A DNA stretch of 64,000 nucleotides, taken from Burkholderia sp. D-99. Lineage in GTDB: Bacteria; Pseudomonadota; Gammaproteobacteria; Burkholderiales; Burkholderiaceae. The DNA is taken from contig NZ_JAAOXM010000015.1 of NCBI RefSeq assembly GCF_011605345.1, forward strand, positions 1 to 64,000, in the 5' to 3' direction. Under the pieces are notes generated by a model. It saw only the letters and a list, made by a program, of their open reading frames with translations. It made no database searches and had not been told where the DNA came from. The position numbers and the translations under genes were made by a program. This document shows, piece by piece, positions 1-8,321 of the stretch (the stretch's first letter is position 1; every line of letters begins with the position of its first letter).

Positions 1-37
1 AGCAACCCAGTGCCTGAAGTGCCTTGCGATCGAGCAA
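1..37 (-). CDS. possible start of a divergent gene (partial, TTG start)
   Basis: On the minus strand an AGGAGG (complement of 43-48) lies 5 nt upstream of a TTG at 37-35, and the frame stays open to the window edge (11 codons). The SD sits beside a small inverted repeat (46-51 with 61-66). This is only a start signal plus a few codons. The product is unknown and the call is weak. Confidence 0.2.
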   Translation of the reverse strand, partial: MLDRKALQALGC

Positions 38-186
38 TTCTGCCTCCTGACCTCCATAAAGTCAGGCATCAGGTTACGCAATCGCTCTCCAAGGCTCCAC
101 GGTTTCCTGCGATGAACCTTTTTTTTGCCCGCGCCGCCGCAGTGCATCGCGCAGTCCGCTCGCCCTGCCCCGTCACACGTGTCGGC

Positions 187-192
187 TACAAT
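187..192 (+). promoter_or_regulatory. putative -10 box TACAAT for the S41 protease gene
   Basis: TACAAT matches the -10 hexamer seen before several genes in this window (11771, 26276, 33470, 43102). No convincing -35 is visible. The predicted start site would leave a leader of roughly 75 nt before the ATG at 274. Confidence 0.4.
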
Positions 193-273
193 CGTGACCG
201 TCCCGCCGCGCTGCACGCCGGCCGCGCGTCGGCGGGACAGCACCTTCGCCCTCCGTTCCAACGTGCGGTCCCG

Positions 274-1908
274 ATGATGCCTCCCACGCGTGCCGTTCTT
301 CGCCTTGCCGTTTGCGCAGCCGTCACGGCCGCGCTCCTGCCGTGCGCGTCACCCGTCGATGCGCAACAGCCGGCATCCGCCCCGCCCGCTTCCGCACCCG
401 CCGCACCCGCCGCCTCATCCGCCTCATCCGCCTCATCCGCCTCATCCGCCTCATCCGCCTCATCCGCCTCATCCGCCTCATCCGCCTCATCCGCCTCGCC
501 CGCCACCGCCCACCCGCCTTCGCCCTGCCCGCCCGACTGGGAGCCGCAGATCTGCGAGCTCAAGGCGGCGGTGGAAGTCCTGAAGCGGCAGCACCTGACC
601 GACGTCGACATCGGCGCGCTGCTCGACGCAACGACCCACGCGGGAATCAAGACGCTGCCGTACGCGCGGTTCTTCGATGCGAAGGAGGAGCAGGAGCGGC
701 GAGAAGACGAGCGGCGCGCGCGCGACGGCACGCCCGGCATCGGCATCGTCTTCGAGACGCGGCCCGACGGGCTGCACATCGTCGACGTGATTCCCGACGC
801 GCCCGCGGAAAAGGCCGGCTTGCGCCCCGACGATCTCGTCGTCGCGATGAACGATACGAGCGTCGTCGGCATCGACGCCGGCGATCTGACCCGACTCGCC
901 AAGGGCGACACGGGTGTGCCGCTGAAGCTCACGGTACAGCGCGGCCCGTCACACGCGATGCTGAGCTTCGCGCCCGTGCGGGCGATCATCAAGCCGCATC
1001 CGGCGACCGCGAAGCGGCTCGGCGGCGACGTCCTGTACACGCGGCTGTCGAGCTTTCCGGAACCGGCGGTCGGCGACTACATCGACGCGGTGCAGGCCGC
1101 CCGCCGCGCGGGGCCGCCAGTGAACGGCCTGATTCTCGACCTGCGCATCAACGGCGGCGGCGCGCTCAATGCGGCGATCGGCATCACCGCGCTGTTCGCG
1201 GGCCGCGATCGGACCGCGATGGTGACGGTCGAGCGCGGCGACGCCAACCGCCGCCGCTACACGACCAACTGGCCCGATTACGCGCTGCCGGTCATGCACG
1301 GGCAGGATCCGCTCGCGCCGCTGCAGGCCGACGACTGGTGGCGCACCGTGCCGCTCGTCGTGCTCGTCGACGGGCAAAGTGCATCGGCCGCCGAAGCGAC
1401 CGCGGCCGCGCTGAAGGATCTCGGTCGCGCGAAGCTGCTCGGCATGCCGACCTACGGAAAGGGGCTCGCGCAGACGGGCGTCGACCTGATCGACGGCACG
1501 CGCCTGAATTTCACGTTCGCGCGCAACCTGCGGCCGAACGGCTGCCCGATGGACGGCTACGGCGTCGTGCCGGACTGGCTTGTGCCGCCGCGCCGCGACT
1601 CGGACGTCGATGGCGTGCTGCTGTGGTACCGGGAAGCCGATCTCGCCCGCGCGCCGTATGCGGACCGGCTGGCGCCCGATCCGTTCGCGAAGGTGCGCAA
1701 GGAGCGGCAGAAGCTGCGCGAGCAGCGCGCGCTTGCGAAGATCGATACGGCGAAGAGCGCGGCGCTGCCGCAGCGCGAATTCGGCACGGCAACCGACTGG
1801 CAGCTCGAGCAGGCGCTTGCCGCGCTCGCGGGGCGGACGGTGCGCACCGTCGACGCGCCGACGCAGCTGATGCCGACGCAGCCCGTGTGCGAGCGCGGTG
1901 GCAGCTGA
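274..1908 (+). CDS. S41 family (C-terminal processing) peptidase with PDZ domain
   Basis: Exported serine protease of the CtpA/Tsp family, which trims or degrades periplasmic proteins. The 544-residue product has an N-terminal signal peptide (hydrophobic about 8-22, Ala-rich cleavage region near 30), an Ala/Ser linker made of nine Ala-Ser-Ser units, a PDZ domain (about 160-240), and an S41 core. The likely catalytic Ser is about 369 (GQSASAAE) and the Lys about 396 (YGKG); their 27-residue spacing is close to the family norm. I chose the ATG at 274 because the signal peptide begins there. The frame is open further upstream to position 10, but that stretch has no coding character. Family is clear; the substrate is unknown. 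Confidence 0.85.
   Translation: MMPPTRAVLRLAVCAAVTAALLPCASPVDAQQPASAPPASAPAAPAASSASSASSASSASSASSASSASSASSASPATAHPPSPCPPDWEPQICELKAAVEVLKRQHLTDVDIGALLDATTHAGIKTLPYARFFDAKEEQERREDERRARDGTPGIGIVFETRPDGLHIVDVIPDAPAEKAGLRPDDLVVAMNDTSVVGIDAGDLTRLAKGDTGVPLKLTVQRGPSHAMLSFAPVRAIIKPHPATAKRLGGDVLYTRLSSFPEPAVGDYIDAVQAARRAGPPVNGLILDLRINGGGALNAAIGITALFAGRDRTAMVTVERGDANRRRYTTNWPDYALPVMHGQDPLAPLQADDWWRTVPLVVLVDGQSASAAEATAAALKDLGRAKLLGMPTYGKGLAQTGVDLIDGTRLNFTFARNLRPNGCPMDGYGVVPDWLVPPRRDSDVDGVLLWYREADLARAPYADRLAPDPFAKVRKERQKLREQRALAKIDTAKSAALPQREFGTATDWQLEQALAALAGRTVRTVDAPTQLMPTQPVCERGGS
412..492 (+). repeat. 9-bp tandem repeat, nine perfect copies, in frame
   Basis: The unit GCCTCATCC is repeated nine times without a mismatch, followed by one degenerate copy (493-501). 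It lies in the S41 protease gene and encodes (Ala-Ser-Ser)9 between signal peptide and PDZ domain. Because the unit is a multiple of three, gain or loss of copies changes linker length without a frameshift. Confidence 0.95.
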
Positions 1909-1926
1909 CGCGCGCCGCCGGCCCCC

Positions 1927-3204
1927 TTACCGGAAACCGAACCGCCGGCGCAGCACGAACAGCGCCGCGAGGCTCAACACGGCCGCGAACATCAGGTAGA
2001 AGCTCGGCGCGGTCTTCATCCCGGTCGCCGTGATCAGCCACGCGATGATGAACGGCCCGAAGCCGCCGAAGATCGTCACCGCGACGTTGTACGCGAGCGA
2101 CATCCCGGTCGTGCGCGTCTGCACCGGGAACACCTCGGACAACAAGCCTGGCAGCGCCGCGAAGTAGCCCGTCATCAGGAACGCGAGCAGCACCTGCAGG
2201 GCGATCAGCGTGCCGAAGCCCGGATGGGCGACCAGGTACGCGAATGCCGGATAGATCAGCACGAGGAAGCCGACGGCCGGCGCGATCATCACGCGCACGC
2301 GGCCGTAAGTGTCCGACCAGTGGCCGACGAGCGGTGCGAATACCATCTGGATCACGCCGACGACGAGGATCGCCGCGAACGCGGCCGACGGCGCGAGGCC
2401 GAGCTGCTTCACGCCGTAGGTCGGCATGAACAGCACGAGATAGGTGGCGACGGTGCCGAGCACGACCACGCCCATCGCGGCGACGAGACGCGCCTTGTGC
2501 GACGTGAACGTGTCGCGCAGCGGGTTCGCGGTGCCTTCCGCCGCGAGGAATTCGGGCGTCTCGTCGACCTTCGTGCGGATGTAGTACGCGACCGGCCCGA
2601 GCAGCAGGCCAAAGAAGAACGGCACGCGCCAGCCCCACGACGCCATCTGCGCGGCCGAGAGCTGCGCGTTCAGCACGGTGCCGAAGCCGGCGGCGAGCAG
2701 CGTCGTGAGCCCCTGGCTCGCGACCTGCCAGCTCGCGAAGAAGCCGCGCCGGCCCGGCACGTGTTCGGCGAGGAACGCAGTCGCGCTGCCGAACTCGCCG
2801 CCGGCCGAGAAACCCTGCATCAGCCGCGCGGCGACGAGGATCACCGGCGCCGCGACGCCGATCGTCCCGTAGGTCGGCAGCACCGCGATGATCAGCGTGC
2901 CGGCCATCATCAGCAGGATCGACAGCGTGAGCGCGGCCTTTCGCCCCACGCGGTCGGCATACGCGCCGAGCACGATCGCGCCGAGCGGGCGCATGAAGAA
3001 CGACACGCCGAACGTGCCGAGCGTGAGCAGCAGCGACACGGTGTCGTTGCCGGCCGGGAAGAACAGCTTCGAGATCGTCACCGCGAAGAAGCCGTAGACG
3101 ACGAGATCGAACCACTCGAGCGCATTGCCGATCGACGCGGCGACCACCGCGCGCCACACGCGCGGCGACGAGGCAATGGAACGGGACTGCGTGACGGCAT
3201 GCAT
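1927..3204 (-). CDS. MFS transporter, metabolite:H+ symporter type
   Basis: Inner-membrane secondary transporter of 425 residues with about 12 membrane segments. The loop 2-3 signature GAYADRVGRK is at 80-89. An N-terminal stretch (GNALEWFDLVVYGFF, 26-40) is typical of the MHS subfamily (citrate, shikimate, proline/betaine, alpha-ketoglutarate symporters). The start is supported by AAGGAG 7 nt upstream. It converges with the S41 gene 18 nt away. It likely imports a small organic acid or osmolyte, but the substrate cannot be told from sequence. Confidence 0.85.
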   Translation of the reverse strand: MHAVTQSRSIASSPRVWRAVVAASIGNALEWFDLVVYGFFAVTISKLFFPAGNDTVSLLLTLGTFGVSFFMRPLGAIVLGAYADRVGRKAALTLSILLMMAGTLIIAVLPTYGTIGVAAPVILVAARLMQGFSAGGEFGSATAFLAEHVPGRRGFFASWQVASQGLTTLLAAGFGTVLNAQLSAAQMASWGWRVPFFFGLLLGPVAYYIRTKVDETPEFLAAEGTANPLRDTFTSHKARLVAAMGVVVLGTVATYLVLFMPTYGVKQLGLAPSAAFAAILVVGVIQMVFAPLVGHWSDTYGRVRVMIAPAVGFLVLIYPAFAYLVAHPGFGTLIALQVLLAFLMTGYFAALPGLLSEVFPVQTRTTGMSLAYNVAVTIFGGFGPFIIAWLITATGMKTAPSFYLMFAAVLSLAALFVLRRRFGFR

Positions 3205-3303
3205 CGGCGATCTCCTTGTCGTTGTACGTTCTGTTCGAGGCGGCCGCGCGCGCCGTCGGCCTGCCCGGCGCCGCGCACGGCGCTCGGGCGATTATAGGCG
3301 CGC

Positions 3304-3341
3304 AAAAAAACCGCCGCGCCCGTGGAACGGGAACGCGGCGG
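3304..3341 (-). terminator. intrinsic terminator of the yceI/b561 operon
   Basis: On the minus strand, inverted repeat arms CGCCGCG/CGCGGCG with a short inner stem are followed by seven T. It lies about 45 bp after the stop of the last yceI gene and is oriented to end that transcript. Confidence 0.75.
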
Positions 3342-3386
3342 TTGGCGCGCGACGGGCCGGCGCGGCGGCCGGCCCGGCCGGCGGCG

Positions 3387-3968
3387 TTACTGCTGCTTGA
3401 CGGCTTCGGCCGTGATCAGCAGCTTCGTCTTCATCTTGAAGCCGTACTGCTTGCCGTAGTCGAGGCCGAAATCGTCGCGGCTGAATTCGCCGACCGCGTC
3501 GACGCCGCACACTTCACGCTTGAGCATCGGATGCGGCATGCACTTGAACGAGTCGATCTTCAGCGTCACCGGCTTCGTGACGCCATGCAGCGTCAGGTTG
3601 CCGACCACCGACACCGGCTTGTCGCCGTCGAACTTGATCGTGCCCTTGTAGTTCGCTTGCGGGAACTTCGCGACGTCGAAGAATTCGTTCGTCTGCAGGT
3701 GCTCGTCGAGCTTCGCGCTGCCGGTGTGGATCGACGCGATGTCGGTCGTCACGTCGACCGTACCCGTCTTCGCCGCGCGATCGAGCGTCACGGTGCCGCT
3801 CGACTTGTCGAACTTGCCGCGCCAGACCGACAGGCCGCCGAAGTGGTCGGCCTCGAAGCTCGGGTACGTGTGGGACGGATCGAACTGGTAGGTCGCGCTG
3901 TCGGCGAATGCCGAGAACGACAGCGTGGCAGCCAGTGCGCCCGCGGCGATCATCAGATGCTTTTTCAA
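3387..3968 (-). CDS. yceI: YceI family periplasmic protein
   Basis: Secreted lipocalin-like protein of 193 residues; the YceI family binds isoprenoid or amphiphilic ligands in the periplasm. The signal peptide has Lys2-Lys3 and a hydrophobic core to about 20, with cleavage at AFA-DS near residue 22. The body has family motifs (YQFDPSHTYPSFEADHFGG; GNLTLHGVTKPV). The start codon is TTG: an AAGGAG sits 6 nt upstream and the charged n-region is needed for export. It is the last gene of a minus-strand set with a second yceI and a cytochrome b561 gene, like E. coli yceJ-yceI. Confidence 0.88.
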   Translation of the reverse strand: MKKHLMIAAGALAATLSFSAFADSATYQFDPSHTYPSFEADHFGGLSVWRGKFDKSSGTVTLDRAAKTGTVDVTTDIASIHTGSAKLDEHLQTNEFFDVAKFPQANYKGTIKFDGDKPVSVVGNLTLHGVTKPVTLKIDSFKCMPHPMLKREVCGVDAVGEFSRDDFGLDYGKQYGFKMKTKLLITAEAVKQQ

Positions 3969-4032
3969 CTCTTTCTCCTTGGAACGGCGCCGCGCCCTCG
4001 CGCGGCATTCGGGTGATGCGATGGTCCGCCGC

Positions 4033-4593
4033 TTACTTCGTGGCGACGAGATGGAACTTGATCTGCACTTCGTCCGCGACGACCGACGTGTCCTTCCACT
4101 CGCCGGTGCCGACGCTGAACGTCGAACGCTTGATCGGCAGCACGCCGTCGAAGGTCTGCGTCGCGCCGCTCTGCGTGACCGTGACGGGCACCGTGACGGT
4201 TTCGGCCTTGCCCTTGATCGTCAGCTTGCCGGTCACGTTGTACTTGTTGCCGCCGGCCGGCGCGATCGCCGACGACACGAACGTCGCCTGCGGGTAAGTC
4301 TTCGCGTCGAACCAGTCCTTGCCGGCGACCTGGTCGTTGTACATCTTGTCGCCGAGGTCATAGCTCGCGACGTCGATCGTCATTTGCGCGCTGCCCTGCG
4401 CGGCTTTCGCCGGATCGAACTTCACCTGCGCGGAAAACTTCTTGAACGCGCCTTCGGTCGGCACATTCATCTGCTTCGACACGGCGGACACCTTGCTCTT
4501 CGCGAGATCGACATCGGCGAGCGCCGCGCCCGACGCGACAAGTGACACCGCGGCGAACGCGGTCAGCATGGAGCGGGAGAAAGACACTTTCAT
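4033..4593 (-). CDS. YceI family periplasmic protein (second paralogue)
   Basis: A 186-residue secreted YceI protein, diverged from the neighbour at 3387-3968. The signal peptide covers about 1-26 (cleavage ALA-DVD). The start at 4593 has AAGGA a few bases upstream; an alternative ATG at 4605 overlaps the b561 stop as ATGA and would add four residues. It follows the b561 gene by 8 nt, so it is co-transcribed. A membrane b-type cytochrome beside YceI proteins suggests a periplasmic carrier/redox module, possibly quinone-related (inference). Confidence 0.87.
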   Translation of the reverse strand: MKVSFSRSMLTAFAAVSLVASGAALADVDLAKSKVSAVSKQMNVPTEGAFKKFSAQVKFDPAKAAQGSAQMTIDVASYDLGDKMYNDQVAGKDWFDAKTYPQATFVSSAIAPAGGNKYNVTGKLTIKGKAETVTVPVTVTQSGATQTFDGVLPIKRSTFSVGTGEWKDTSVVADEVQIKFHLVATK

Positions 4594-4601
4594 GGGATCC
4601 T

Positions 4602-5162
4602 TCATTTGGCAAAGGGAAGCATCCGCGACAGCAGGCCGTCGCGGTCCAACAACTGGTGCTTGAGCGCCGCGACCACGTGCAGCGAGACGAGCGCAAGCAA
4701 AATGTAATTCAATGACACGTGAAGTGTCTTGAAGGTTTCCTTCAGCACCGGATCGGGGTCGATCAGGCGCGGGAGCGGCACGATGCCCAGGTAGACGACC
4801 GGGATGTTCGACGCCGAGCTGTACAGGTAGCCCGTCACCGGAATCACGATCATCAGCACGTACAGCAGGATGTGCACGCCATGCGACGCCGCACGCTGCC
4901 ACGCCGGCGTACCGCCCGGCAGCGCCGGCGGCACGTGGGTCGCACGCCACAGCACGCGGACGACGACCAGCGCGAATATCGTCACGCCCATCCACTTGTG
5001 CCACGAGAAGTACTTCAGCTTGGTCGGCGTGAAGCCGGGGATGTCGGTCATCACCCAGCCCATCGCGAACGCACAGACGATCAGCAGCGCGATCAGCCAG
5101 TGCAGCGCGATCGCCGTCTGCGTATAGCGTACCGGCCTGGCCGGCAGCGATTTCGATGCCAT
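4602..5162 (-). CDS. cytochrome b561 family protein (YceJ-like)
   Basis: Inner-membrane di-heme b-type cytochrome of 186 residues with four hydrophobic helices. Histidines inside or near the helices (ALHWLIALLIV; FSWHKWMGV; AASHGVHILLYV; LHVVAALKH) are candidate heme ligands, as in the E. coli CybB/YceJ family, which oxidises ubiquinol. ATG 5162 has GAGGAA upstream. First gene of an operon with two yceI genes. The physiological acceptor is unknown. Confidence 0.87.
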   Translation of the reverse strand: MASKSLPARPVRYTQTAIALHWLIALLIVCAFAMGWVMTDIPGFTPTKLKYFSWHKWMGVTIFALVVVRVLWRATHVPPALPGGTPAWQRAASHGVHILLYVLMIVIPVTGYLYSSASNIPVVYLGIVPLPRLIDPDPVLKETFKTLHVSLNYILLALVSLHVVAALKHQLLDRDGLLSRMLPFAK

Positions 5163-5329
5163 CTTGGATTCCTCAGTTCAGCGAACGGCCGCGCCGGAAG
5201 TTCGTCCGACGCTTGTCAAGGGCGCCATGCTACCGCAACCTTTTGACATGCGCGGACTCTGAAGACAGGCACGCCAGCCGGCTGACGGTTCCCTGTCATG
5301 TTACCGACCAGTCACCGAATTAGCGATCG

Positions 5330-5361
5330 TTGACACGCCGAAAAAGGCCTTTTGGTAAGAT
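5330..5361 (+). promoter_or_regulatory. possible promoter of the pqi operon
   Basis: A perfect TTGACA (5330-5335) is followed after 20 nt by TAAGAT (5356-5361); a register using GGTAAG would give 18 nt. The long spacer makes this a moderate call. It lies 60-90 bp before the first pqiA gene. Confidence 0.4.
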
Positions 5362-5420
5362 TGGCGCGGGTTCCGGCCCCGTCGACGCGTCTCCCCAGCC
5401 GTCGCACAACTGCCTTTTCC

Positions 5421-6083
5421 ATGCAACGAAACGACCTGATTGCCTGTCACGAGTGCGACGCACTGTTGCACAAACCGCGCCTGAGCGGACGTGAATCCGC
5501 GCGCTGTCCGCGCTGCGATGCGCTGCTCTATCGCAACAGCGCAGCGCAGATCGAGCGGATCTGCGCGCTCGCGCTCGCGGCGCTGATCACGTTCACGATC
5601 GCGCAAGTGTTCCCGATTCTCGAAATGGACGTGAACGGCAATCGCGTGCAAACGACGCTGATCGGCGCGATCGACTCGCTGTGGCATCAGGACATGGCGA
5701 TCGTCGGCGTGATGGTGTTCTGTTCGACCGTGCTGTTCCCGCTCGTCGAGATGGCCGCGCTGCTGTACCTGCTGCTGCCGATACGGCGCGGCGTCGTGCC
5801 GCCGGGCTTCAACCTGGTGCTGCATGCGATCGAGCTCGTGCGGCCCTGGGGGATGATCGAGGTATTCATGCTCGGGATCCTCGTCACGATCGTGAAGATG
5901 GTGAGCCTCGCGCGCGTCGTGCCCGATGCCGCGCTGTTCGCGTTCGCCGCGCTCACGCTGATGATCGCCGTCGTGCTGATGTTCGATCCGCGCACGCTGT
6001 GGGATATCGCCGACGACCTGCGCGCCGGGCGCTCGCCCGAGCAACCCGACGACGCCCCGTTGCCGGAAGCCGCCCGCCGATGA
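5421..6083 (+). CDS. pqiA: paraquat-inducible protein A, N-terminal-half type
   Basis: Inner-membrane component of the Pqi lipid-transport system (220 residues). A zinc-ribbon-like N-terminus has CHEC (about 10-13) and CPRC (about 31-34), followed by four hydrophobic segments, the PqiA domain. E. coli PqiA is one protein of about 417 residues carrying two such units; here this gene and the next (209 residues) each encode one unit. ATG 5421 precedes the zinc ribbon; the longer open frame upstream is not needed. It overlaps the next gene by ATGA. Confidence 0.85.
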   Translation: MQRNDLIACHECDALLHKPRLSGRESARCPRCDALLYRNSAAQIERICALALAALITFTIAQVFPILEMDVNGNRVQTTLIGAIDSLWHQDMAIVGVMVFCSTVLFPLVEMAALLYLLLPIRRGVVPPGFNLVLHAIELVRPWGMIEVFMLGILVTIVKMVSLARVVPDAALFAFAALTLMIAVVLMFDPRTLWDIADDLRAGRSPEQPDDAPLPEAARR

Positions 6084-6709
6084 CGATCCCGACCGCCGCC
6101 CGCGAGGGCTACGCCAGCTGTCACACGTGCGGGCTCGTGCAGACGCTCGACCATCCGCACGCGCATTGCGCGCGCTGCGGCAGCGCGCTCCATTTCCGCA
6201 CGCCGAACAGCCTGATGCGCACGTGGGCGCTGCTGCTCGCGGCCGCGATCCTGTACATTCCGGCGAACCTGCTGCCGATCATGCGCACCGCGTCGATCGT
6301 CGGCTCGCAGGAAGACACGATCATGAGCGGCGTGATCTATTTCTGGATATCCGGCGACTGGCCGCTCGCCGTCGTCGTGTTCGTCGCGAGCATTCTCGTG
6401 CCGATGCTCAAGCTCGGCGTGCTGCTGATCCTCGTGATCAGCGCGCAGCGCCGCACCGCCTGGCGGCCACTGCAGCGCACGCGCCTGTTCCGGATCGTCG
6501 AGCGCATCGGCCGCTGGTCGATGCTCGACATCTTCGTCGTGACGCTGACCGTCGCGCTTGTCCATTTTCGTTCGCTCGCCACCATCACGGCCGGCCCCGG
6601 CGCGCTCGCGTTCGGTTCCGTCGTAATCCTGACGATGCTCGCGTCGATGCAGTTCGATCCCCGCCTGATCTGGGATCCAGTCGAAACCTCAGGGAATCAC
6701 CATGAATAG
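6080..6709 (+). CDS. pqiA: paraquat-inducible protein A, C-terminal-half type
   Basis: Second PqiA-domain protein (209 residues), with its own CHTC (about 14-17) and CARC (about 31-34) zinc ribbon and about four membrane helices. The ATG at 6080 overlaps the upstream stop (ATGA) and its end overlaps pqiB by 8 nt, so the set is translationally coupled. Together with the gene at 5421 it should replace the fused PqiA of enterobacteria and anchor the PqiB tunnel in the inner membrane. Confidence 0.85.
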   Translation: MTIPTAAREGYASCHTCGLVQTLDHPHAHCARCGSALHFRTPNSLMRTWALLLAAAILYIPANLLPIMRTASIVGSQEDTIMSGVIYFWISGDWPLAVVVFVASILVPMLKLGVLLILVISAQRRTAWRPLQRTRLFRIVERIGRWSMLDIFVVTLTVALVHFRSLATITAGPGALAFGSVVILTMLASMQFDPRLIWDPVETSGNHHE

Positions 6710-8321
6710 TCCACAAGGCCCGCAGCACGACGCGCCCCGGCCGCCCGATCCGACGATCTCGACGAAAAGCGGCTGGCTGCCGTCGCTCGTCTGGCTCGTG
6801 CCGCTGATCGCCGCGCTGATCGGCATCGGCCTCGTGATCAAGTCCGTGCGCGAGCGCGGCCCGGAAATCACGATCAGCTTCCACAGCGCCGAAGGGCTCG
6901 AGCCCGGCAAGACCCAGGTCAAGTACAAGGACGTTGAGATCGGCATGGTCAAGACGATCAAGCTGTCGAAAGACCTGTCGCGCGTGCTCGTCCAGGTGCA
7001 GCTCAAGAAGGAAGCCGAGAACTTCGCGGTCAAGGGCTCGCGCTTCTGGATCGTGCGGCCGCGCGTCGGCGCGACCGGCGTGTCGGGGCTCGGCACGCTG
7101 CTGTCGGGCGCGTACATCGGCGTCGACGCCGGGCGCTCGGACGATACGCTGACCGATTTCACGGGCCTCGAGACGCCGCCCGCCGTCACGGGCGACCAGA
7201 AGGGCACGCAATACGTGCTGCGCGGCGATTCGCTCGGCTCGGTCGATATCGGCTCGCCGGTGTACTACCGCCGCGTGCAGGTCGGCCAGGTGGTCGGCTT
7301 CTCGCTCGACAAGGACGGCACGGGCGTCACGTTCAACGTGTTCGTCAATGCGCCGTACGACCAGTACGTCGGCGTGAACTCGCGCTGGTGGCAAGCAAGC
7401 GGCGTCGACCTGCGGCTGGACTCGAGCGGCCTGAAGCTGAACACGCAGTCGCTCGCGACGGTCATCCTCGGCGGCATCGCGTTCCAGACGCCGCCGAACC
7501 AGGGCTCCGGCACGACGGCGCCGAACAACACGACGTTCCGCCTCGCGTCCGACGAGGGCGACGCGATGCGCGACCCGGACGGCCAGCCGCTGCAGGTCGT
7601 GATGAACTTCAACCAGTCGCTGCGCGGGCTCGCCGTCGGCGCGACGGTCGACTTCCGCGGCATCGTGCTCGGCGAAGTGACGAACATCGGCATCGACTTC
7701 GATCCGAAGACGAAGAACTTCCTGATGCCGGTGACGATGAACGTGTATCCGGAACGTCTCGGCCGGCGCTTCCGCGAAACGATCGAGAGCAAGGGCGAAC
7801 CGGCCCGCCGCGAGATCGTCGAGCGGCTCGTCCAGCACGGGCTGCGCGGCCAGTTGCGCACCGGCAACCTGCTGACGAGCCAGCTGTACGTCGCGCTCGA
7901 CTTCTTCCCGAAGGCCCCGGTCGTGAAAATCGACACCACGCGCCAGCCGCTCGAGCTGCCGACCGTGCCGAACACGCTCGACGAGCTGCAGCTGCAGGTC
8001 GCCGACATCGCGAAGAAGCTCGACAAGGTGCCGTTCGACCAGATCGGCGCGAACCTGAACAGCGCGCTGTCGAACGCCGACAAGCTGTTCAAGCAGCTCG
8101 ACACGCAGGTTGCGCCGGAAGCGCGCGACACGCTGTCGGCCGCGAAGCAGACCTTCTCGACCGCCGAGGCGACGCTGCAGCAGGATTCGCCGCTGCAGTC
8201 CGACGTGCGCGGCGCGCTGAAGGAGCTCACGCGTACGCTGCAATCGCTGAACGCGCTCGCCGACTACCTCGAGCGTCACCCCGAATCGCTGCTCAAGGGC
8301 AAGCCAGGAGATCAACAATGA
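6702..8321 (+). CDS. pqiB: PqiB, MCE-domain (MlaD-like) intermembrane lipid transport protein
   Basis: A 539-residue protein with one N-terminal membrane helix (about 24-46, LPSLVWLVPLIAALIGIGLV) and three consecutive MCE domains (about 50-145, 165-270, 295-400), then a long alpha-helical C-terminus (about 425-535) that in E. coli PqiB (546 aa) forms a coiled-coil tube across the periplasm. Length matches the family. AGGGAA precedes the ATG. It sits between the pqiA pair and pqiC with overlapping ends, so a four-gene operon is well supported. Confidence 0.92.
   Translation: MNSPQGPQHDAPRPPDPTISTKSGWLPSLVWLVPLIAALIGIGLVIKSVRERGPEITISFHSAEGLEPGKTQVKYKDVEIGMVKTIKLSKDLSRVLVQVQLKKEAENFAVKGSRFWIVRPRVGATGVSGLGTLLSGAYIGVDAGRSDDTLTDFTGLETPPAVTGDQKGTQYVLRGDSLGSVDIGSPVYYRRVQVGQVVGFSLDKDGTGVTFNVFVNAPYDQYVGVNSRWWQASGVDLRLDSSGLKLNTQSLATVILGGIAFQTPPNQGSGTTAPNNTTFRLASDEGDAMRDPDGQPLQVVMNFNQSLRGLAVGATVDFRGIVLGEVTNIGIDFDPKTKNFLMPVTMNVYPERLGRRFRETIESKGEPARREIVERLVQHGLRGQLRTGNLLTSQLYVALDFFPKAPVVKIDTTRQPLELPTVPNTLDELQLQVADIAKKLDKVPFDQIGANLNSALSNADKLFKQLDTQVAPEARDTLSAAKQTFSTAEATLQQDSPLQSDVRGALKELTRTLQSLNALADYLERHPESLLKGKPGDQQ

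Noticed and set aside
72..126. Possible plus-strand terminator before eight T at 119-126
   Set aside because: The adjacent stem is only 4 bp (GGTT/AACC) with bulges; too weak to call.
412..492. Short direct repeats considered as a CRISPR array
   Set aside because: Unit is 9 bp with no spacers, and it is in a coding frame.
186..1040. Minus-strand ORF with a long Asp-Glu-Ala repeat
   Set aside because: It is the reverse complement of the GCCTCATCC repeat in the S41 gene; no start signal or homology.
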